A stretch of DNA of 60,106 bases. It comes from Chara braunii. Taxonomy: Eukaryota; Streptophyta; Charophyceae; Charales; Characeae. Location: the NCBI GenBank assembly GCA_003427395.1, contig BFEA01000015.1:3421808-3481913 (forward strand). The letters are read 5' to 3'. Position numbers and translations under genes: made by a program. This document shows positions 10,956 to 20,241 of the stretch, in pieces. How positions within the stretch are numbered: position 1 is the stretch's first letter; each line of letters starts with the position of its first letter. The notes beneath the pieces are model-generated. The model saw only the letters and a list, made by a program, of their open reading frames with translations, made no database searches and was not told where the DNA came from.

Positions 10956-11964
10956 CCATCTCGATGCGGGCAGTCCGTCGCCTCGCACCCACATAGAGTT
11001 GTCACCCGACTCACCCCGCTTGATCCGAGCATGCAAGCCAGGTTCGTCTGTGCGCCACAGTCCGTCGCGGCCCCACGTTAACCTCGCATGCCTAGCATCA
11101 GCTTGTCAGATCGCCCAACTCTCTACTCACCTTCCAAATCTTGCTCGTTAACCAATCCTCTCGACCTCGCTAACTTCCAAAATTCTTAGAGAGTAAGTTA
11201 ATCGCGCTTGCAAAATTTATAGCATGCATGCATGCATGATACTCGGGATTATGTCCGAGTAGGAGGGAGAAGAAGGAAGGAAGTGTGCCTACGACTGCAT
11301 GGTCAGGCCATAACGTGTGGGACGTAGCCTCACTCCACACATCGATCTCGTCATGCAAGCGTTCAGGCCAACAAGACAGAGGAAGGAGAATGCGTGCACG
11401 AGGGTGCTACAAAAGATATCAAGAGGGAGAGGATTACAGTTGCAACTATGCCCTCCAAAACAAGAATTACAGTTACACGAAAGGATTAAGGCACAGAAAA
11501 ATCAGAGCGCGGATCCTGACGCGGCAAGGCGTGCGCAAGCAAGAAGCGTCGTGCGGCAGAAATTGAGGTGCGCCCAAATTCCTAATCTGAATCCTAAATC
11601 AAAAAGAAATTCCGAACGAAGCAATTTCGATAGCCCGCGAGGGTTTGTCATCAGTTGAAAGTTCAAAAACGATTTTCCCGCGTGACGATCGCACCTAAAT
11701 TATCATTTCCCACAGCAGAACAAGAAAGAAGCTATGTCAACACTTATCTTTCGCGCTCGCTAAGGCGCGATCAGCTACAACCGTCACAAGATTACCCTGG
11801 TCTGAAAGAGAAGAACACGGAAAGCAAGGGCACCCATGCAATTCACCAGGCCATCCCGATTCAACTCGTTTCGACCCCCGAAGTATTTTGCCGCAAAAAG
11901 TTGCGCGGCTGCAGAAAACAGTTCATCACAGGGTGGCCATCTGGCCCCCCCCACAGTCAAGGTT

Positions 11965-12300
11965 GCAGATGGTGCACTGAGCGCTAAACAAGCAGGAGTG
12001 GCGATGGGTGTCAATGTTAGGAATGTTGGAGCTAGAACTGATAGTATTTTATGCATCTATGCCCCAAACTCTGTTAGGGAGCGGAGGACCTTTCTCGGGA
12101 TCCTGGAGGCAAGAATCCTCGACGGGATTCCGTTGGTGATAGTAGGGGATTTCAACGCAGTCCCAGATAGGTGGACAGGCCGTTGGAGCCTGCTATCTTC
12201 CCCATCCCATGTAGCCGAGGAGGACGAGCAAATGATGGAAGACCTATGTAGCTCATTGTCAATTTGCCACTCTTCGACACCTTCCGCCGCGTTCATCTCA
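11965..12300 (+). pseudogene. LINE AP-type endonuclease fragment
   Basis: The frame reads LSAKQAGVAMGVNV, then LCIYAPNSVRERRTFL and ILDGIPLVIVGDFNAVPD. YAPN and GDFN are conserved motifs of the exonuclease-endonuclease-phosphatase fold used by LINEs to nick target DNA; the D and N of GDFN are catalytic. The N-terminal third of the domain is missing at the junction with the LTR, and the C-terminal SDH motif is not recognisable in frame. Confidence 0.85.
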
Positions 12301-13037
12301 ATAATTGTACCTTTACATGCACTATGCGGCAAGGTAATCAAAATCACTCTTGTATCACCTATGTATGATACGTGATAACGACCCCGCAAGGCAATCAAAA
12401 TCACGCATTCATCTCATTCTCTCATCTAATGATATGGAAAGACCTCTTCGAACGGCAATCATCCTACCACTTCGTCCCCACCCTGGGCTTGATCACAAGA
12501 CATGCGGGGTGACCCTTATGATGCGAAAGCGGCCCGATTGAGGGTCAGGTTTCCACAAGCTGGACACATCCCTACTCCTTGATGTACGGCTATAGTCCCT
12601 GATCAAGGCAGAGTGGTCCTTCTGGCAGCGACAAAAGCCCAGTTTCGACTCCTTAGTGACATGATGGTTCAATAATGGTCTTTTCTACCTTGCAAAGAAG
12701 TGCAAGGAGTTCTCCAAGGAACATGCGCCCCAAAGAAACTACCATGAGAAAGAACTTCACAGTGAATTCCACAACCGGGAACAACAGGTAGAACTGCAGG
12801 TCAATCCACAAAATCGAGGGCAAACTAACTAAGTTTAAAAACAAAGCTTCTATAGACACTCGTTTTTTCAGCTTGGCTACAACAAAGATTGGGCGTACAG
12901 TGATCGTGGCCCTTTTTCACTTGGAGGAGGGAAGGGATAGCTTAGCCATCTCAACAACCCACTGTACATGAGTCACTATAACCTTTTTAAAAAACCTCTA
13001 GACATCTCAGATTGCGGATCCATAGGATAAGGCTAGG

Positions 13038-13280
13038 ATGAGAGACCTGCATGATTTTCTTAGGCCAATGACGACAGCCCTGTCGAGGCAACAAAAAGAA
13101 AGTTTGGACACCCCACTTACCAAGGGTGAAATATGGATGGCGCTGCTCCAGATGGAGAAAAGAAAGACCCTCGGGATTGAGGGCTTCCAAAAGGAATTTT
13201 GGGAAACCTTGTGGCCCACCCTGAGCGTGGACTTGTGGAGCTACTATCAAAAGGTATGGGAGGAAGGGGACATGGGGGGG
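13038..13280 (+). pseudogene. LINE RT, N-terminal fragment
   Basis: The frame contains TPLTKGEIWMALLQMEKRKT, LGIEGFQKEFWETLWP and YYQKVWEEGDMGG. It aligns with ISKDEIWKALIVMEEEKT, SGIDGLPKKFWEAMWG and YYQAVWEARDMGE of the LINE at 27826. The D of the usual GxDGxP motif has become E. The frame breaks at the artefact starting at 13281. Confidence 0.8.
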
Positions 13281-13414
13281 NACCGGGCTTGTATCCAGCG
13301 GCCTAGCTCAGTTAGTAAGGCACGCAAGTGGCATTCAGGAGGCCTTGGGTTCAATCCCCATTGGCCTCATGTACCTCTGTCTCTTATACACATCTAGATG
13401 TGTATAAGAGACAG
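13281..13414. other. assembly artefact: misplaced SINE fragment plus Nextera junction adapter
   Basis: After one N, 95 bp (13282-13376) match 24497-24591 at every base, including the ACCGGGC that belongs to a target-site duplication at that other locus. Next comes a 38-bp perfect palindrome (13377-13414) made of the 19-bp Tn5 mosaic end AGATGTGTATAAGAGACAG and its reverse complement, the circularisation junction of Nextera mate-pair libraries. LINE RT coding resumes at once with YRPITLLTVVYK. The block replaces about 70 bp expected from the LINE at 28000-28070. Confidence 0.95.
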
Positions 13415-14041
13415 CTATAGGCCCATCACCCTTTTGACGGTAGTCTACAAGATGCTTACCAAAGACTTGGCAAACCGAATGACCAAGGTTTTAAAGGGCG
13501 TTATACACCCGGCTCGGACTGGTTTTTTGCATAATAGAAGAAAAACATTCTGATGGTAAATGAAATGGTCAGCCTGGGTAGGTGACAAAAGAGGAATGTA
13601 GGTATCATCTTTAACGATTTCGGAAAAATCTATGACCATGTTGACTGACAGTTCCTATACAGGGGTACAAAAAAAATGAATTTTGGCCTTGTCTTTTGCA
13701 GATGGATAAGCATCTTGCACAAAAATGTCAACACTTGCATCTAGGTCAACGACATGATGCCCCCCCCCCGTTCCCGCTGCAGCGGTCGCGACGTCATGCA
13801 AGTGGCCCCGATCGCCCCTTACCTCTTCCTTATTATAATAGAGGCCTTATCGGCCAACCTGCGAAGCAACAAAGATATAAAACACGTTGAGGTGGACGGT
13901 ATCCCAGAGGAGGCGGTCCCAGTCTGCTCCCTATTCACGGACGGCCTAACAATCTTGGTGGAAGCAAGCACACAAAACCTAGAGAAGATTCATACCTTGA
14001 TGGATAGGTTTTGCCGTTTATCAGATATGACGGTGAATTGA
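13415..14041 (+). pseudogene. LINE RT, catalytic part, inactivated
   Basis: Coding resumes with YRPITLLTVVYKMLTK and GVIHPARTGF, then decays by frameshift. From 13754 it continues YLFLIIIEALSANLRSNKDI, GIPEEAVPVCSLFTDGLTIL and MDRFCRLSDMTVN. The catalytic box reads FTDG at about 13934-13945, where the intact relative has FADD; the second catalytic aspartate is glycine (GGC). The copy would be dead even without its stops. Confidence 0.8.
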
Positions 14042-15320
14042 GGCAAAATAACGGTGGGATGGCGGTTTCATCATCAGGGTGGCAGATCGCCCGAAAGACC
14101 ACAGATTACATGGCTACCTCTCGAGGCCCCGCTGCGGGTTGTGCGTGCATCCCTATCAACAAAATGTAAGACCGGGTCCAATGATGAATGAATAACTAGC
14201 GCAGCGAGGTCCAAATTACTCAACTGGAATGGGAACCACACTTCAATTTTTGGACGGAAAATCCCCAGGCTATATAAGGATGGTGGAGTCGAAGAGGAAT
14301 TGTGAGTGTGCCTACTTAACACATGGAGGAAACTGCCAATCCCAGACATGCCACCCCTTGATCAGTGGAAGGAGATCTCTAGGCAGCCGCTGTTCGGGAA
14401 TAGATGGATCACAGACATCCACGGCCAGGTCAGGCGCAACTCAACCTTCCCATGGAAAGGGTGGGTCAAGCATGGGGCACTCCGAGTGGGGGACCTGTGG
14501 GACATAGAGGCTGGGGAATGGGAGAGTGCAGATAGGATGAAACAATGGTTGAGGTATTGTCATCGCATAGAAGAAGTTATAGGGACATTGATTGAGAGCA
14601 TCTCTTTGGCATGGTACATCATTTTAAAAAGGGGCTTGGTACTGAAGGAAGGAGACTGGGTGGGGCTCCCTGGGGACCCGGGTTCAGTTGGAATGGTGCA
14701 TATGGTGGGTGGCAACGAGGTGCTGGTCGAGAGATATATGTTGTGAGAGAGGATGTCCTAATAGGGAGTAGGCAACCATTTTTCTGGGTCCACAAAGTGG
14801 AGGTTTTTCTTATCAGGGTCATGCATATCGTGGGGAAACAAAGGGTCTTTTGGTCATTGACACCAATAGCAGACCTGACCATCGACCCTAGGGAATGGTA
14901 GTGGAACCTGGGGGGGGTAAGGGGAAGGAGAGCAAGGACTGCACAACGACCCATGAGCTATACGGAGACTCAAAAGAGAATTGCGGAACACAATCTGCGA
15001 CAGATGGCAGCGTCACCTCAATGTGGATCGAACCACCATGCATCTCATTCAGTGGTTTCACGAATCTAAACTACGGTCAGCCAAGATCTCATCACTACAG
15101 TGGCAAGTGGCCCACGGATGCCTCCCAACAAATGATTGGTTGATCGATCACACGAGGTTAGAGCAAGAGGGACGAGCACTTCTCTGGTGCGTAAAATGTT
15201 TGCGGAGCTATAATTCGCGAAAGAGGATCGAAACCATAGAGTACCTCTTCCTGCAGTGCCCTTCGTCGGTATTATTGTGGCGATGGTGGGACAGGATATG
15301 GCGGCAGATGGTCCCCTGCA
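14041..15320 (+). pseudogene. LINE C-terminal region with zf-RVT-like domain, cut by LTR
   Basis: Fragments in several frames (14229-14901) match the region after RT in the LINEs at 30-33 kb, for example TWRKLPIPDM. The last piece (14981-15320) has DRWQRHLNVDRTT, LQWQVAHGCLPTNDWLIDH and WCVKCLRSYNSRKRIETIEY followed by LFLQCP, a zf-RVT-type finger (CxxC, then C after an FLQC segment) in which the usual H is Y. It ends at RIWRQMVPC, where homologues continue with DHPWPWDWRA, so the LTR at 15321 interrupts it. Confidence 0.8.
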
Positions 15321-17621
15321 TGTGACGCTCAAAACCTCACGCCCTGCGCTGCTTCCCGGTCGGGGTGTTTTGGCTTGCGGAAGGGGTGCCCAGGGAAAGG
15401 CAGCAAAGATGGGGTGTGACAAGGATTTTTGGAAAGATGAGTGCGGGGACACAGACAAAACTGAATCCCCCGCGTTGATCCGACGGTAGTAAGAAGAAGT
15501 TTCATCACCTCGTGGGTTTTAAGGGAGAAAAAGGCGCGCGAGAGACTTGTAGCTATGGGAAATTCAATCTAAAAAGTATCACTGGACTTCCCAGCGAACC
15601 GTCGCTCTTCATTTCGCGTGAAAGGGGGCGGGCACACACGTGGTATCCCATTTTCGGATGAGGTCTTGTCGGCGCTTGTTACACAACTTCGAGTCCGACG
15701 TGGAGGGCCTCAACCGAGTAGCCTTTTCTTTGTGCTCGTCCTCGCCACGTGTACGATAGTGGAACCCCTTGGCCTGATAATGCTCGAAGCGACGACAATC
15801 GCTGCACTCAGTGTTAGGCCAATGAGGCTCCACTGTCGTCCACCGGTCGGTGATCAATTCGTTAAATGGCAATAACAACGAATATGGCAGAAAGTTTGTA
15901 TCAATGATAATAAAGCCCGCACCCATGAATCCATAACACCGAGTTTCGGGAGGAAAGTAATATCGCCCTCCGATCTTGGCGACGGCTTCTCGTACGTCCC
16001 ACTCACATACACGTATCCTTTTCTCGTTGTACGGGAAGGGGCGTGGCGGGGGCACGGAAAGTTGGCGCCCGGTCGGATTGGGGCCGTCAGTCCACACGGC
16101 ATCAAAGGTAAGCTTAAAACAGATCTTAATCATACATCATTCGGCTGACACTCCAGGCAACCCGATCATTCAGTCGATCAACCAATTGTCCTTACAATCA
16201 TGCCATAACAAACGACTCACCGCATGTACATGCCGAAGTGAGAGAAGCAAGGTTACCATAATTCATCCATTACGATATAACGGGACCGGAGGAGAGAAAG
16301 AGAGAGAATACGGACGCAGACCAAGAGGGAAGAACGAGTAGAAAGCAATCACAGAATGTCAGGCAATCTTTCCCAGGGGAGTTCTGGCTTAAAAGCCGAT
16401 CGGTCGAAATTTACACTCGAAGATACAAATTTTGGGACAAAGAAAGAGGGAAACACTTCTGCCATAAAATTCCACCATAGCCCCAGGCCATACACTCACT
16501 CACTTCCAACTCGAACGTCTCACTTGCACTGACGATTCCGACCGTCACGTGCCAACCCACCATCGTGATCATCAACCTGCCGACTTAGTCAATGCACGGC
16601 CCTGCTCGGATCCTACAGTCTGTCGGGCGATCCAGCATGCCGAGTGCTAGAACTACAACCAGCTCGTCGGGAGTTTTCGACTCGCACCTTCCTTCATACC
16701 ACCCAGCCATAGCTTCTCAGAAGTGGGTTGATGAGTGGAGAGAGAGATTTTCGGGAGCGCTTGCGGAATTTATAGCTGCAGAAAGGAAGATAGATGCTAG
16801 GAAGGGTTACGACTGAGACAGGGAGGAGTAGGGAAAGGTTGAGGGATTGCCCGACGAAAGCCATGTCGATCATTTGGATCCCAGCTACAGCCAATAAGAA
16901 TCATCATGTGTCAGGAATTTCCTCCTTACACGGCACGTCTCCTTGGCTAGGGGAAGTGAAAGAGGGTCGACAGGGTATTTCGACACGGGGATCAGAGCGG
17001 GAAGAAAAAGAGAGCGGAGAATAGCATGAAACTAAACCAAGATTCAGACGATCAAGAAGGAGAGAAAAGGCGCGCAAGGTCGAAGGAGAGATGAAAAACA
17101 GTTACGGAGAGAGAAGAAGGGTGAGCGCAGAGAAGAGAGTGTCGAAGGCAGCGTGGGAAGCGGGGAGGGGAGGCTTGCATGCATGACGCCGACGCGGAGG
17201 CAAAAAGGGCTCCAAAACAGTTACAACTAATTTAAATTAAAAAGTGTCATATCTGCGCGGTAGAGCAAGCGCAGAAGAAAATCCTATACCTATTCAGGTT
17301 CCTACGAAAATTCCTAGAGCTTTCCGAGACGAAGTTGAGAACATTCAAGCGCAAGAAACGACACGTCAGATTCCTCTCATTCCGGAATTCCTAACCGTCG
17401 ACCCAAATTCCTAGCACGCTCGCTAAGGCGCGTGTAATTCCCATGTAATTCCCAAATTTGCAAAAGATAAATTTTTGAAAGTGATTCGACGGTCCCGCAT
17501 ATTACATTCATGAACATACAAAAAGAAGCCTCATCGGGCTGTCACCCAAAATTCGAGAAAGAGGAGGGGGGGGGGGGGCCGACAGAAGGTGGTGCACGAA
17601 CGAAAGATAGCGCATCACATA
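15321..17621 (-). mobile_element. gypsy LTR copy 2 (3' LTR of element 2, or solo LTR)
   Basis: It shares the inner-end CCTCACGCCCTGCGCTG, the GTGACAAGGATTTTTGG motif, a conserved minus-strand ORF and CGCTCGCTAAGGCGCG with the LTR at 20242-22870. It starts with TGTGACGCTCA at 15321, and the same 11 bases recur at 17622-17632, bracketing the copy. No obvious polypurine tract is visible beside it. Confidence 0.7.
15609..16133 (-). CDS. LTR-encoded conserved protein, copy 2 (most intact)
   Basis: This 174-codon frame reads PPRPFPYNEKRIRVCEWD, REAVAKIGGRYYFPPETRCY, GAGFIIIDTNFLPYSLLLPF, VEPHWPNTECSDCRRFEHYQ, AKGFHYRTRGEDEHKE and RLRPSTSDSKLCNKRRQDL. Blocks containing Cys, Trp and basic residues recur in the other two LTR copies, even in diverged element 1. 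It is on the gag-pol strand and ends 288 bp before the LTR edge. The stop is TGA where copy 3 has CGA, so the original protein may have been longer. No family recognised; LTR coding of this kind is unusual. Confidence 0.55.
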   Translation of the reverse strand: MIKICFKLTFDAVWTDGPNPTGRQLSVPPPRPFPYNEKRIRVCEWDVREAVAKIGGRYYFPPETRCYGFMGAGFIIIDTNFLPYSLLLPFNELITDRWTTVEPHWPNTECSDCRRFEHYQAKGFHYRTRGEDEHKEKATRLRPSTSDSKLCNKRRQDLIRKWDTTCVPAPFHAK

Positions 17622-17639
17622 TGTGACGCTCAGAGGGTT

Positions 17640-17850
17640 CCAAAACTATGCGATCTCCTGATTGCATGGAGGAGAGTTATGGCGAAGGAGATCGAAGATA
17701 GTTAGGAGATGAATGAGGAACCCAGCGTATCAGGATGGTGTACAAGCGTCCTAGTCGACCGACGTTGACTCACGTTTGGGACCTCAGCCCCCCAGTGTGT
17801 CGATTCGCGTGCGGGTTCGATTTTTGGGCATTCGACCGCACGTACCCCCT
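17640..17850 (-). other. internal remnant of gypsy element 2 after protease
   Basis: The stretch joins the protease fragment to the left LTR. No RT motif is present on either strand. It probably marks the deletion that removed RT, RNase H and integrase. Confidence 0.4.
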
Positions 17851-17853
17851 ATG

Positions 17854-18816
17854 CTACAACGAACGAGAAATGCCCTCGGCTGGGCCACCTTTGCAATTGC
17901 ATACGAAAAACCTTCGCATGTGGTTCAGTAGCTCGACGGGGATACGTCCACCCAAGGGATGGTGACAGCTCCCGCAGGTGGAGGTAAGCGGTGCCTCGCG
18001 TGACCCTGTCCTGTCGTAGGGGCTTGCGAGAGGTATGGCTGGCGCACTCGGTCGAAGCGGCAAACGCTCTCCGTGACAAGTCCTGCAAAATCCTGCGTGA
18101 CGCGGTTGGGAGGGTCTCCGTGCGAGACCGATGCGCTCGACACTAGGATGTTTCTTCGGCGATCGAGTAGGGACTCGTAGAGGGAGTGTTTGAGGTTTCC
18201 CTCCCGTATGGGTGAGAACGAGTTGTTTAGAATCGAAATGGATCCGTGCGCCGACCACCATCGCCCAGGGCAGTCCTAATAGTATCAAATATAAATGTAC
18301 GTCGATATTTTATGTGTTAACCAGCATATGTACCCGACCCACCTTGATCGCAACGTTCTCAATGATCCCTACGATATTCATGGCCTCTTCATCGGCCGAG
18401 ACATAATTGTCCTTCCCTGGTAGAGGAAGGATAGAGTTCAATCGTCCAGTCTTCCTGACTGTGTTCAGGGAGATAGCTACGGCTGATGATCCAGTGTCAA
18501 TAAGCGCATCGAACGGTTTACCCCAGACTTCGCAATCACATTCCGCACTTTTCCATAGGACCGATCGGACAGGTACAAAATGATCTTTCTCGGCGTAAGA
18601 AATAGCGGCGATTCTCACCATTTCAGGTGCGCTAGACTCGATCGCAGGGGGAGGACTTGTCTTGCTCTCATCTTTTTTTTTTTTTTTCAGCATACGCTGA
18701 ACGCGCTGGTAGGTAAAGCGCTTTTGATTCTTCTGGCATTGCTGCAGGAGTTTGTCATTTGCAACTTCGGATATGGTCAGCAAGTGTCCTACGGGGACCG
18801 ACTTTCGGATGTCCAA
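17854..18816 (-). pseudogene. gypsy protease region of element 2
   Basis: The 18816-18310 frame has DIRKSVPVGHLLTISEVAND, which matches PIGHLLSISEQANG of element 1, then CEVWGKPFDALIDTGSSAVA with an intact DTG active site, and YVSADEEAMNIVG. A frameshift near 18300 moves coding to a second frame reading LLGLPWAMVVGARIHFDS and HTGGKPQTLPLRVPTR, matching the end of the element 1 protease. After that, similarity to element 1 is lost. Confidence 0.8.
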
Positions 18817-19130
18817 TTGTTTGAGTGTATGTAGGACATCGATCTCTCCTGTTTGAAACTGTAGTCCTGGTTCCGATGTGCATTTGACCCAATCGAGTTC
18901 GTCTTTGGCAGCTCGGATCGCTCAGATCAGTCCGGCCAATTGAAGGTATTCGGTTGGACCAACGATATCTGCGGCCCCGGAAGAGGATCTCGATGTAGAT
19001 GCGTCCTGATCGGTTGAGGGTGGTTGATCGGCGACGGAGGGTGAAACTTCCCTTGCGTGTTCTAATACTGCGGCCACCCGACCTTGATTCAAGGCCACGG
19101 GCGCGGCCGCAGGGGGTGGCTGATTACGTT

Positions 19131-20150
19131 TCAGTTGAGGGCATTCTCGCGCAAAGTGTCATGGTTGTTTACAGTTGTAGCATTCAATCCTCCCTGCTGG
19201 TCACGGTTAGCCATATGAAGAGGAGCGGCAGGAGGGGCTGGTCCCCCTGCGGGAGGGGCAGTAAGCAACGGGTACTGAGTGGGGATGGGGCGGGGAGGGC
19301 TGGAATTAGCCTTTACTAGTTTCGTCATAATCTGTTCCAGTCGATCCATCTAAGAAGCCTGCATCTGGAGCAGGTTATTCATCCACTCGGACTGTTCAGT
19401 CGTAGCGGTATGGATCACCTGGGCCAGATGCAAGTTGGTAATGGGTACTGATGCGGCATCTTGGGCCATGACCGTGCTTACAGGCGCCACTTTGGGAGGA
19501 AGAGGAGGTTTCGCTAGAGGCAGGGAGTGATACGGGGAGGAATCCGGGGCGGGGCCATCCTGGTAGTCATGATCGGGACGAGGGTAGAATCGTCCCACCG
19601 CTCTGAGCCATGACCGTTTCTTGGTCGCCACGTCCTGGATCGTGTCCGAAATGTCTTCTTCTCCCTGACTAATATACTTACTCGTGTCCAGCAGATCTAG
19701 CTCAAGGGCTTTAGCTATGATGCCGGACAATTGGTTTGTCTTGGGAGGGGCTTTTTTCTGCAACTTCGCCTTCAACACGGGATTGCGGAGACGATCGATG
19801 AACAGATCTCGGGCAGCATTTTCTTCCCGTCCCAATTTATCCAGGGCGGTCTGAAAACGATCTACAAAGTCAGGTAGCAATTCCCCTGGTTCTTGCGGAC
19901 GGGTTTTCAGTACGAACCATGCAGCATCTTCGCTGACCACGTCAAATCGCGCTAGGAACGCTCTCTTAAAAGTATCCCAATCTACCCATCGGTGCCTTCT
20001 GAATCAATTATGCGCGGTGTTTCGGAGTAACAGGGTGATGGTGCGGGGAAGATCCTCGACGCCATAACCCTGTGCTTGCACGGCTTCAAGCCATGCCTCT
20101 GGATGAGTGTAGTTAGGATAGAAGGGAAAGGTAGCGGGGATGCTTACCAT
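19131..20150 (-). pseudogene. gag of gypsy element 2
   Basis: The start is the ATG at 20150, reading MVSIPATFPFYPNYTHPEAW, 79 bp after the primer-binding site. Coding continues through LRNTAHN, an in-frame TGA where W is expected (next residues FRRHRWVDW), DVVSEDAAWFVLKTRPQEPG and LPDFVDRFQTALDKLG, a gag capsid layout. After a TAA it continues to 19131. Just beyond lies a zinc knuckle CYNCKQP, TGA, HFAREC, in which the conserved glycine codon has become a stop. All breaks seen here are stops in one frame. Confidence 0.8.
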
Positions 20151-20228
20151 CACACAGAGGCGATTAGATTGTTTAGCTGATCTTCCTCTCGCCAGCTCGT
20201 CTCACTAACGTCAGAACCAACACGTGTC

Positions 20229-20241
20229 GGCTCCGATACCA
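20229..20241 (-). other. primer-binding site of gypsy element 2
   Basis: The minus strand reads TGGTATCGGAGCC, identical to element 1 (9554-9566) and one base from the standard plant iMet site. It marks the inner edge of the right-hand LTR. Confidence 0.85.

Larger units (their letters stand above)
2585..11940 (-). mobile_element. Ty3/gypsy LTR retrotransposon 1 (decayed)
   Basis: Read on the minus strand the order is 5' LTR (11940 to 9567), primer-binding site, gag, protease, RT, RNase H, integrase and a short 3' coding remnant. The protease-RT-RNase H-integrase order defines Ty3/gypsy. From 9409 down to about 6110 all gag-pol pieces are in one frame and are separated only by stop codons, so gag and pol were one fused polyprotein. 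Frameshifts appear only further 3'. No 3' LTR was found. The outer end of the 5' LTR is approximate, placed where LINE endonuclease sequence begins near 11950. Confidence 0.85.
9567..11940 (-). mobile_element. 5' LTR of gypsy element 1 (about 2.4 kb)
   Basis: The segment lies just outside the primer-binding site and resembles the LTR-like segments at 15321-17621 and 20242-22870. Shared landmarks are CCTCACGCC at the inner end, a TGACAAGGATTTT motif about 65 bp in, a conserved minus-strand ORF, and CGCTCGCTAAGGCGCG near the outer end (11755, 17415, 22810). The outer boundary is approximate. It contains a CT microsatellite at 10872-10953. Confidence 0.75.
11950..15320 (+). mobile_element. LINE 1 (L1-type non-LTR retrotransposon), decayed, 3' truncated
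   Basis: An endonuclease domain is followed by RT and then a zf-RVT-like domain, the order of plant L1-type LINEs. It is the same family as the LINEs at 26.9-34.2 kb. The 5' end abuts the gypsy 1 LTR. The 3' end stops at 15320, exactly where the LTR of gypsy element 2 begins. Frames are badly broken between 12300 and 13040, and an assembly artefact replaces about 70 bp of RT at 13281-13414. Confidence 0.85.

Noticed and set aside
10829-11036. Two overlapping 67-codon minus frames
   Set aside because: Both are mainly the CT microsatellite read as RERERE.
13282-13376. Second SINE insertion into LINE 1
   Set aside because: It carries flanking bases specific to the 24.5-kb locus and ends at a synthetic Nextera junction, so it is an assembly chimera.
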